A stretch of DNA of 64,000 nucleotides from Acanthacorydalis orientalis (lineage: Eukaryota; Arthropoda; Insecta; Megaloptera; Corydalidae): contig CM068321.1 of NCBI GenBank assembly GCA_034766995.1, positions 7,877,526 through 7,941,525 of the forward strand, in the 5' to 3' direction. Under the pieces are notes generated by a model, which worked only from the letters and a program-made list of their open reading frames with translations, did not search any database and was not told the origin of the DNA. Both the position numbers and the translations under genes were made by a program. The first letter of the stretch is position 1, and each line of letters starts with the position of its first letter. Shown piece by piece: positions 56,314 through 64,000 of this stretch.

Positions 56314-57690
56314 TTATATATAAATATATATAAAGAGAGAAAGAGAAATAGATAGATAGATAGATTTGGTAAACAAATGTAACATTTGTAGCATTAAATC
56401 TATTTCAATTACACTCAATATGTTTCATAAATAGATATGTACGAAAAATTATAATTAAAAAATCAATATTTATATCTCCTTTATTGTAAGATCTTCCTCG
56501 ATAAATTCTTTTAAATTATTTTTGTTAGTTTCAGTTTAATCGTTTCTAAAGAGAGCGCTTTGATTAATTTGCTGTAAGAATTTTTCCAGAAATTGTTATT
56601 TTTCAAATCAACAACGTTATATTTTATGCCGAATGTTTCAAAGATTTTTGAGTTATAAAACAGAATCCATATATTTCTAATACTAATTTTCTTTATAATG
56701 ACAGAAGAAATTAACGAATGAACACGAACCATTCGTTATTACTGTTTTTATAAAATAATTAATCTGTGACTTATCTGTCATCAACGATAAAGATGTTAGA
56801 TTGAAAAGGAAAAAAGGCAGATAGTAAGAGAAAATATGGCTAAACACAATCAATATATCCGAATCTAGTTTCATTTAAATTAAGTAGTAAAGCTATTTTG
56901 ATTTCTTTCTGTTTATAAATCGCAAAAATACTTAAAACAAACGGAATAACTGTCATATTCCCATATAGCATAATAATGTTGCATGTCTTAAATCAGGACT
57001 CACTCGCAGATCAAGCATGACATGCAAACATTTGATGTTGGTTTAGAGCTACGTTCATAAATTATATTTTATTCAAATTATGCACTGAACTTTTCTATAC
57101 AAAAAGTGCATAATTCAATTTTTATAACTCGCTTAAAATTATGATCTTAAAAACTTGCACTATAACAACTGTTTAGATTTACTAAACAAGCTGGAAATAT
57201 AACTCAGTATTTTCTGTTTTGAAATTAATTCACTTTAGACTTTAAAAAAATTCACCCATATTGAAAAGAAAAAGAAAACTTATTTGTAAATTAACGATAA
57301 TAAAAAAGGATAAAATCTCTTTCTCAATTAATATATCTATTTGAACGAATTAAATTTACTTCAATTTTCAAATCAAAGAACATTTATTTGATCCTCTGTT
57401 CGTTTTTTTTTTAAATAGTTTAAGTAAAAGCTAATATAAGTAAACTATAATAACATGTTTTTGGTACTTTTATATATAAAACAGAAATTGTCACACATGT
57501 AATTTTATAGCTCATAAATGCAATGAATCAACACAATATCAACAATTTATGTCTCAGTATTTGTAAAAAATTATATAAGTTCTTAAAAAAAAAATACTTT
57601 TTATTATTTTTAGCTGATTTTGTACTTTATTTCATCGTTATAATCAAAGTATTCGCTACATACAAAATTGATATAAAAGGATTATATTAC
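56314..57690. other. AT-rich sequence, nothing recognised
   Basis: Contains a (GATA)n-like stretch at about 56340-56365. Short chance frames only. Confidence 0.5.
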
Positions 57691-57727
57691 ATATATATAT
57701 ATATATAGTTAGAGAGAGAGAGAGAGA
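57691..57727. repeat. (AT)n-(AG)n microsatellite
   Basis: About ten AT units, then about eight AG units. Confidence 0.93.
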
Positions 57728-57750
57728 CGTTTCTCGATTACAATAAGATT

Positions 57751-57800
57751 ACAAATATTTCTTAAAAATATGACATTCATTATTTTTAAGAAATATTTGT
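57751..57800. repeat. Perfect 20-bp inverted repeat with 10-nt loop
   Basis: ACAAATATTTCTTAAAAATA (57751-57770) is followed after TGACATTCAT by its exact reverse complement (57781-57800). No mismatch occurs in 20 pairs. The stem is AT-rich. It could form a hairpin in RNA or a cruciform in DNA. Confidence 0.85.
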
Positions 57801-58019
57801 TGCGTTCTAATTAATTCTATTTTTATAAAATGATGTAATCAAAGGTCTGCTTTTATTCTAGCTTGCCATATTCAATTATCTTAAAATAAAGTAAGATGTC
57901 AGTTATTCAAACTTTGAAAACAAATATGTATTTACATATGCTTTTAGAAAATAAACAAATCAGTCAAACAGAAAAAATAAATCATGTATTAATAAACGTG
58001 GCGCATAAATCATGACTGT
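57801..58019. other. AT-rich sequence, nothing recognised
   Basis: No coding signal. Confidence 0.5.
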
Positions 58020-58430
58020 TTCGATTCGAGTACCGTGGAAACTTTCTTAAAAAACAGAGCGAGGAACGAGAAAACTTTCCGGACCGGTACCTGTCGATCG
58101 ACGTCGGTGTGCAAAGGGAAAGAAGTCAAAATACATTCCGAAAGACCGCCGAGGACCATCCGACTCACAGACCGACCGTCCAACCCCACTGTGTACTTAC
58201 ATATGTACCTTGTGTAGTGAAATGGTCGGTCTGTGTCTGTCGATCGGTGCGGGCGTTCGCAGACATGGTCGCTTGCGTGTTTGACAGGTGAATTAATCCT
58301 AACGTTCGGTCGGGTTAGGGGAAGACGCGCGTTGCGGGGACCGGATGAGAACCGGCGCCACGCGGTACCGACGACTTTCACCGACGGAGACGAACACACG
58401 TACATCTGTTTCTATCGCACGCTAATGCGT
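58020..58430. promoter_or_regulatory. CpG-rich island, candidate promoter or first exon
   Basis: This is the most GC- and CpG-rich block in the window (for example GACGCGCGTTGCGGGGACCG near 58324 and CCGGCGCCACGCGGTACCG near 58351). Long frames are open on both strands but none starts with a supported ATG and none has a recognised domain. Donor-like sites are present: TTTGACAGGTGAATTAATC near 58281 (plus), and ACACAAGGTACATATGTAAG on the minus strand near 58200. In an AT-rich insect genome such islands usually mark transcription starts or 5' untranslated exons of broadly expressed genes. Strand cannot be decided. Confidence 0.4.
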
Positions 58431-59199
58431 TATTTGATATGCACGTTACGTCACTGAAACCGATAGTTCGTTTCCGAAAATATTCTCTTTCATTACTTGT
58501 CAAGATGCGAATGGAAATTGGAACTAATGTAATGATTGCGATGACGATTTTCTTTGATCCTCTCAGGTTTTCGGACGATAATCTGTCACTAATCATCTAA
58601 TTGTACAGTTTTCTCTTTTATGTTTTCTTTGCACAAATAGTTTATTTTTGATTATTAATAATGTAAATAAAATGTTTCATTACTATTAATACATAAGTTC
58701 TCTGAAAATTATCGCATATATATATTTAGTAGATTTTGAAAAAATAATATATTAATTTTATATAAAATTATTTAATAAATATCAAAATTACAAGCCCAGA
58801 AAAAGTCACATAATATGCTACTTTTAACATTTTCATATGTAGTATGTAAGTATTACCAGTTTACTGAAATAAATATCGTATCCTTTTAATTTAACGCAAG
58901 TTTGTTGAAAAATGTGGTAAAGATGTAATATTTAGGCCACTTGTACACTATAAATGAACCGGCCAGATTTTTATGAGCTTAATCTACAGACAATATATAT
59001 TAGACTGATAATACCGTACATGAATTTATATATATATATATATTTTCCTAACAGAAGATTATAAGAGTGAAAATAAACATTATACGTATCATAACATATA
59101 TTATCGAATTATGTAAAAAATGTAATATATCCATATATTTTTCAATAGAAAGAAGTGACAAACTTTTTGAATACTGATCTAATTTGTAGTTACATGTAA
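58431..59199. other. AT-rich sequence, nothing recognised
   Basis: No coding or element signal. Confidence 0.5.
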
Positions 59200-59290
59200 C
59201 ATATATATATATATATATATAATAAAAAATAAATATAATATATATATATAATATATATATATATATATAATATATATATATATATAATAT

Positions 59291-59349
<59 letters not shown>

Positions 59350-59358
59350 GTGTGTGTG
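59200..59358. repeat. AT minisatellite with periodic AA phase slips
   Basis: AT runs joined by AATATAT units. The AA phase breaks lie at about 59250, 59269, 59286 and 59301. A GTGTGTGT tail closes the tract. Confidence 0.9.
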
Positions 59359-59676
59359 TTGTATATGTTACATGTATGTTTTTACTCGTATGTGTATTTG
59401 TTTCAGGTTCAGAATAAGTTTACTAATTCACGTTTTGTAATTTGCATCATAATACCTTTAGTTATTGAGAATATGTGTTCTTCTAATACCTAAACCTCCT
59501 ATTACCTAAACATTTTGATATATCAGGTATTAAGAGAACAAATATTATGAAAGGTATTTTTTACAAATTAAATGATTGCCGCAAACATAAAGGCGTCTAC
59601 CGAGAAAAAAATAAACACACACATACAACACATACATCTCTCTCTCCTACATATAAATATATCTATCTGTCTGTTG
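59359..59676. other. AT-rich sequence, nothing recognised
   Basis: Short (CA)n near 59614-59632. No coding signal. Confidence 0.5.
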
Positions 59677-59679
59677 AAT

Positions 59680-59717
<38 letters not shown>

Positions 59718-59755
59718 ATATATATAGAAATTATATATATATATATATATATATA
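59677..59755. repeat. (CT)n-(AT)n microsatellite
   Basis: About 13 CT units, then AT runs split by AATATATATAGAAATT. Confidence 0.95.
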
Positions 59756-59860
59756 AAATGATAATTTAATAGGAGAACAGAAATTACGTCCCCTGAAATT
59801 TATTTGTACGTTAAAAATATTACTATAAAATAGAATCCTACCGTGGCAAAAATATTTACG

Positions 59861-59924
59861 CACACACACACACATACACACATACACACATACACATATA
59901 TATATATATATGTATATATATATT
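59861..59924. repeat. (CA)n-(TA)n microsatellite
   Basis: CA-rich run (CACACACACACACATACACA) then AT runs, ending at a mariner terminus. Confidence 0.93.
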
Positions 59925-60740
59925 TATGAGGGTAGTTTCAAAATTTCATGAATTTATAATGAAAGGTTATTTTTTTGAGTTATTATTATTTCCAATATAG
60001 TATTCTTGAAGTTCAACAAATTTTATTCAGCGATGCTTCACTTCTTTATCTCATTCTCGAAGTCTGATTTCTCAAAATAGCAGTTTACCGTTTAGTTAAA
60101 TTATTAGTTTACGGTTTTAGTTCATGATTTGGAACAAAATATATTTGCTACTAAAATTATCTTGAGGCTTGGTTATATATGGAAGTCAGTATAGAAAAAT
60201 CAGTACATGAAAGTCATATGGAGCTAAATCAACTAAATACGGCTAATGGAGTTGGGGAATTGTACTTCAATTTGTCGATTTTTGCCATATAAAGAACACT
60301 TGTAATTAAAAATGATGATTTCTTTAATAAACTCGATTTTTTTACGAATTATTATTCAATTGATACACAGTGTTATGTATAGCACTGTACTCTTTTGTTA
60401 TAGTTTCATACTTTAAAAATTAACTAATTAACAATATCTCATTAGCATGCTAAGAAATTGATATCATAATTTTACCTTTGGACAAAATCGACTTTGCATT
60501 TTTTTTGTGACGATAAATTCCAATGCTTCTAAAGTTTTAACTGCTATTTTTTATGATGTATAGTGATAGGCCCAAGTTTCATCATTGTATACAAATTGAT
60601 AAATAAAATCAGTCCTACCTTTCATAAAACGATCAAACGATCTTGAAAATTTTTGATTCAATTTCATTTTTTGCTCAATTGTTAGAAAAAGTGGCAATCA
60701 GTTAGTTGATAGTTTTTTTTCTTTAAGTTCTCGAATACGA
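59925..60740 (-). pseudogene. Decayed mariner transposase with one terminal repeat
   Basis: The left end TATGAGGGTAGTTTCAAAAT has the look of a mariner terminus. On the minus strand NDETWAYHYTS (near 60565-60590) holds the first catalytic Asp. KVDFVQR.. and fragments around AAGAACACTTGTAAT (near 60291) correspond to the second Asp region, which has decayed. GAGCTAAATCAACTAAATAC near 60221 corresponds to the third Asp region. Small frame-breaking indels are everywhere. It resembles the relic at 535-1300 (shared pattern of GTGATAG.CCAAGTTTCATCA). N-terminal half missing. Confidence 0.7.
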
Positions 60741-60916
60741 ATAATAAAAACGAAAAAGATACTCATTTGCAAATCGTCGCAATCTGTAAATTATTTATTA
60801 ATCTGAATCCTCCTTCCAGTGTAATTAAAACACTTGGAATAATGTAGCTATAAATGATTTTACAAATTACTTGGAAACATATTTCACTACAATTATTAAT
60901 ATTTTGTACAGTATAC
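60741..60916. other. AT-rich sequence, nothing recognised
   Basis: No signal seen. Confidence 0.45.

Positions 60917-60980
<64 letters not shown>
60917..60980. repeat. (TA)n microsatellite
   Basis: About 60 bp of TA repeats. Confidence 0.95.
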
Positions 60981-60983
<3 letters not shown>

Positions 60984-61188
60984 TCAATCATCAATGGAAA
61001 AATTTAGTCAGAAAACATTTATTTATTTAAGTATTACTACATCTATCACATGATTTAATTCAAATCGATAAAGTAAAATAAAATATTGACTCAATACTTT
61101 GTAGCCAAATATGTTCGAAGTCTGTAACAATTAGATTTATCTTATCAATGCACACACTTCTGGTAAAATGGAAAGTCAATATTTGTTC

Positions 61189-61216
61189 AATATATATTTG
61201 TATATATATAATATAT

Positions 61217-61308
<92 letters not shown>

Positions 61309-61335
61309 TTATAATATATATATATAATATATTTC
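61189..61335. repeat. AT minisatellite, three units of about 48 bp
   Basis: The phrase AATATATTTATAATATATAT occurs at about 61210, 61257 and (slightly changed) 61306, spaced by pure (AT)n. The AT tract is therefore arranged in higher-order tandem units. Confidence 0.85.
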
Positions 61336-61619
61336 AGTTGAATTTTTATGAAAATGGATATAAATATGTGTAATAATGTTCTTTTTTTGATCAAATGAAC
61401 AATTGAAGACAATAAGCATAATAAACATAAACATAATTAACAATAAGCATAAACAATTGAAGAAAATAAACCCTCTGAAAAGCAAAAATGTTGCATTCTT
61501 CGAAGTGAAATTAAATTATTCAGTGGGCAAAAATTTAACCCGTAAGAAAATAAGTAAAAATCATAATATGTATGTGTGTCATCATAAATCTTCTATTAAG
61601 TGTGCAATATGAATCATTT
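61336..61619. other. AT-rich sequence, nothing recognised
   Basis: A 69-codon frame (61403-61612), Lys/Asn/Ile-rich, looks like chance. Confidence 0.45.
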
Positions 61620-61846
61620 CTACAAAACTGTATTTTTCTCGCGTGCTATATTCGTGAAAGCTTGAAGAAGGTCAAGGAAATATCGAATCGATGCTACTGA
61701 CAGTGGTGGCTCGACTATATATCAGTTCTCGTACAAAACTGTTTTCTGTATAGTATCGAACCCAGCACTTCGCGCAGATATCTCGTATTATGATCGCAGT
61801 GTTTGTTTTAGTCTACAGTGGTAGTCGGGCGCTTATCTGAAAGATA
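61620..61846 (+). promoter_or_regulatory. Candidate promoter and 5' untranslated region
   Basis: A GC-richer block immediately upstream of the candidate first coding exon. GACTATATATCAGTTC at 61713-61728 joins a TATA-like word to TCAGT, the arthropod initiator core, but they are too close together to be one promoter's TATA and Inr. GTATAGTATCGAACCCAGCA follows at 61748. CpG words (TCTCGCGTGC, TTCGCGCAGA) are retained. The exact start cannot be set. Confidence 0.3.
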
Positions 61847-61929
61847 ATGGAATCGAATCGTTCAGGCGATCATATTTTAACGAGTCTTGTTTACTTTTTG
61901 GTTCTATTTTGGATCCGCTTCAGTACCCG
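61847..61929 (+). CDS. Candidate first coding exon with signal-peptide-like N-terminus
   Basis: The ATG at 61847 is in strong context (A at -3, G at +4). It encodes 27 codons plus two bases: MESNRSGDH, then a hydrophobic run ILTSLVYFLVLFWI, then RFSTR. The reading reaches CCG|GTGAGTAGT at 61929/61930, a near-consensus splice donor; without splicing the frame would stop at the next codon (TGA). A polar n-region followed by 14 hydrophobic residues fits a signal peptide or signal anchor, so the product would enter the secretory path. The upstream 220 bp are GC-richer than the region and look like a promoter. No second exon is recognised in the remaining 2 kb, which holds only mariner relics, so an intron would run off the window. 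Family unknown. Chance remains possible because the exon is short. Confidence 0.4.
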
Positions 61930-62217
61930 GTGAGTAGTTTCAGAGACGATAAAGAAAAATGAACACAAAGGAAGTATGTAAAACGAACCGATTCAAATTT
62001 CAAATCGGAATTTATTCTATAAATTTTATACAGATTGTGTTTTTGGCTCGTATGAAATATGTATTATATTCCGGACTTGGGGGAATCTAGTTCAATTTTG
62101 ACTTTTCTATTTGCTGAAATGGTTCAGAAATATTATAAGGAACATAGGAATTTTTTTATTATTTAATAGAATACTCTCTATTTTTATCTCTCTCTTTCAC
62201 ACACACATACGTACACT

Positions 62218-62221
<4 letters not shown>
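61930..62221. other. Possible intron start, otherwise featureless
   Basis: Follows the candidate donor. AT-rich, with a TC/CA-rich run before the microsatellite at 62222. No acceptor-exon pair recognised. Confidence 0.35.

Positions 62222-62294
<73 letters not shown>
62222..62294. repeat. (AT)n microsatellite
   Basis: About 70 bp of AT repeats ending at the mariner terminus. Confidence 0.95.
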
Positions 62295-63164
62295 GATAGT
62301 CGTTTGATAAGTATGTTAAAAATGCAAGTTAAACACCGTTTTTTAGATTGATTGGTTATTGAGGTCTTAGGGTGTTTCAACAATAAAGGATATTATCGCC
62401 TGACTGCTTTTTAAAAAAAATCGATTTTATTTCTCAACAATGTCTCCATCGAGAGCTATACACTTGGTTCAACGAGTCTGCAAAATAGTCATTGACGGCG
62501 ACGATGACATCCTTATTCGTCGAAAATTTCTTCCCACCAAGCCAAATTTTCAAGTTTGGAAAGAGGAAGATGTCGCACGAAACTTATTCCGGAGAATAAG
62601 GTGGATGAGAAATCAATTCAAAGCCTAATTCTTGCATTTTTGCCATTACGACGATCGATTTGTGGGACGGCGCGTAGTCCTGGTGAAAGAGCACGTTTTG
62701 TGTGCCAATCTTAGTCGTTTTTCTTTCAGCTCTTTTTTCAAACAGTCCAATAATGTTGTATAATAGGTTCATATTATTGTTTTTCCTTTCGTTAAGTAGT
62801 CGATCAAAATGATTCCTTGAGAAGCACAAAAAACAGTAAACATCTCCTTCCTAGTCGACAAAACGGAGTTCACCTTCTTCGACTCATTTTCACAAGTCGT
62901 TGTCCACTGCTTCGACTCAGGTGTGTAGTGGTGGATCATCGACAGTGTTGAATCGAGACAAAAGCTTGCTCATTCTTTTCTATTTTTATGCCAACTGCTA
63001 CAATGATCGCTTCAAACATCTGTAGAACGTGAATAACGCGTTGTTTGTAGCTGAAATTCCGCCTATACTAATTTGAAGAGTGACACTTGATATTCGTGAC
63101 GTTATTAAATAAATGGTGGGGCCACATCATAGAAATTTACCTACAATATCAAACCACCCTCGTG
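62293..63164 (-). pseudogene. Mariner transposase relic with both ends, N-terminally deleted
   Basis: The left end TACGATAGTCGTTTGATAAG and the right end read inward, TACACGAGGGTGGTTTGATA, share GTNGTTTGATA and are plausible terminal repeats. On the minus strand MIHHYTPESKQWTTTCENES is the first Asp region with DETW itself lost. TVFCASQGIILIDYLTKGKT follows, then NVLFHQDYAPSHKSIVVMAK with the second Asp kept. HPPYSPE ends in a stop and frameshift, then CDIFLFPNLKIWLGGKKFST holds the third Asp. The C-terminus RWTKCIALEGDYVEK-like sequence reads TKCIALDGDIVEK here. Only about 870 bp long, so the DNA-binding half was deleted. It lies between (AT)n tracts. Confidence 0.85.
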
Positions 63165-63165
63165 T

Positions 63166-63184
63166 ATATATATATATATATATA
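63166..63184. repeat. (AT)n microsatellite
   Basis: Short AT run separating two mariner relics in opposite orientation. Confidence 0.9.
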
Positions 63185-63194
63185 GCTCTACAAA

Positions 63195-64000
63195 TTAACG
63201 AGAATGGAAATGAAAAAATTTCATAATAGAAACGAAAGCCTTGATGATGGCAGGTTCGTGGACGTCCTTCAGTTATAGACAATAATTATTTAAGAACCAT
63301 TATTAAAGCGGGCCCACTTAAAATAACTCGAGAGGTGGTAGAAGAACTCAATGTTGATCATTCAACACTTAAGCCTATTTGGAAAAACAAAAAAGTTGGA
63401 TAAATGGGTCCCGTATGAATTAATGAACATCAAACAATTAGGCGTAACGAAGTCTGCTCTGCGCTTCTTTTGCGTAACAAAAATGATCCCTTTCTTGATC
63501 GAATTCTCACATGTGATGAAAAGTGGATTCTCTGCAACAACTGGAAACGTTCATCACATTGGAAGAAGTGGCTAGACCGAGGAGAAGCACCGAAACTATT
63601 TCCTAAACCGAAGTTTCATGAAAAAAGATTATGGTCACTCCTTGATGGTCGTCAAGTGGTATCATTCACTGCAACTTCTAAAATTCTGGTGAAACAATCA
63701 CAGCAGAAAAATATTATCTGGAAATTGAAAAAAATTGGTGAGAAGTTGCATCGTTTAGCATTGGTTAATCGAAGAGGACCAATTCTTCTTCATGGCGATG
63801 CCCAAGCACATGTCTCATAAATGACTTTAAAAAAAATAAATGAATTAGGTTATGAAACAATACCCATCCATCTTATTCTTCGGACCTGTCTCCGACAGAT
63901 TATCATTTTTTTAAACATTTGAGTAATGTTTTAAAACATGTTGAAAACATTCGAGAGAATTTTTTCAAAGTTCAAGCATCATCTCAAAGCACTTTCTATG
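63195..64000 (+). pseudogene. Mariner transposase relic running off the window
   Basis: Plus-strand pieces: NESLDDGRFVDVLQL (end of the first helix-turn-helix), TREVVEELNVDHSTLKPIWK, KKLDKWVPYELMNIKQ, then LDRILTCDEKWILCNNWKRS with the first catalytic Asp (codon 63515-63517). WLDRGEAPKLFPKPKFHEKR, IGEKLHRLALVNRRGPILLH and GDAQAHVS follow. In the last the family has LLHDNARPH, so Gly stands at the second Asp position. After a stop, DLSPTDYHFFKHLSN has the third Asp (codon 63898-63900). Several frameshifts and a truncated N-terminus. The copy continues past 64000. It is related to, but distinct from, copies A and B at 18900 and 46200. Confidence 0.85.

Noticed and set aside
58010..58596. Several overlapping 60-131-codon frames on both strands of the CpG-rich island
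   Set aside because: No ATG with support, no domain, no consistent strand. Stop codons are rare simply because the block is GC-rich.

Overview
This is a very AT-rich, gene-poor stretch of animal nuclear DNA. Three things point to an arthropod and most likely an insect: the density of mariner/Tc1, piggyBac, hAT and RTE-type remnants, the transposase subfamilies themselves (including the mariner relatives common in insect genomes), and very many long (AT)n microsatellites. The species cannot be named from the sequence. I found no operon-like layout, no rRNA or convincing tRNA, no CRISPR array and no intact host protein-coding gene. Long open frames reading Tyr-Ile-Tyr-Ile are (AT)n tracts and not genes.

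Layout. 1-9 kb: a decayed mariner near 0.5-1.3 kb, AT-rich filler, a GC-richer block at 3.7-4.0 kb, a TTAA-flanked candidate MITE at 4.7-4.9 kb, a tRNA-like/SINE-like segment at 5.1 kb and a long hairpin at 7.8 kb. 9-20 kb: a duplicated 0.2-kb unit joined to microsatellites, mariner remains, a TA-flanked MITE with clean terminal inverted repeats (11266-11631), two RTE-type LINE fragments, two mariner deletion derivatives (one only 80 bp long), a Tc1 relic, and a mariner relic with a TTAA-flanked MITE inserted in it. 20-34 kb: another mariner deletion derivative, a hAT-type MITE with an 8-bp target duplication, a piggyBac element with perfect 14-bp ends, two adjacent mariner relics in opposite orientation and LINE tails. 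34-49 kb: an internally deleted mariner, a DUF4817-type Tc1/mariner relative directly abutting a young mariner with perfect 29-bp ends, an unclassified TIR element (44944-45662) and more mariner copies. 49-64 kb: an RTE scrap, a nested tandem duplication (52-53.4 kb), a nearly complete mariner (55057-56313), CpG-richer islands at 58.0-58.4 and 61.6-61.9 kb, and three more mariner relics, the last running off the end.

The best host-gene hints are a possible first coding exon at 61847-61929 (good Kozak context, signal-peptide-like peptide, GTGAGT donor) and several GC/CpG-richer islands that may be promoters, 5' exons or conserved non-coding elements of flanking genes. The biology of the window is mainly transposon history: at least five copies of one TIR family, four of them sharing the same deletion junction, so a MITE family derived from mariner spread here. 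Many elements begin or end inside or beside (AT)n tracts, consistent with TA target choice. I found no new defence or metabolic system.
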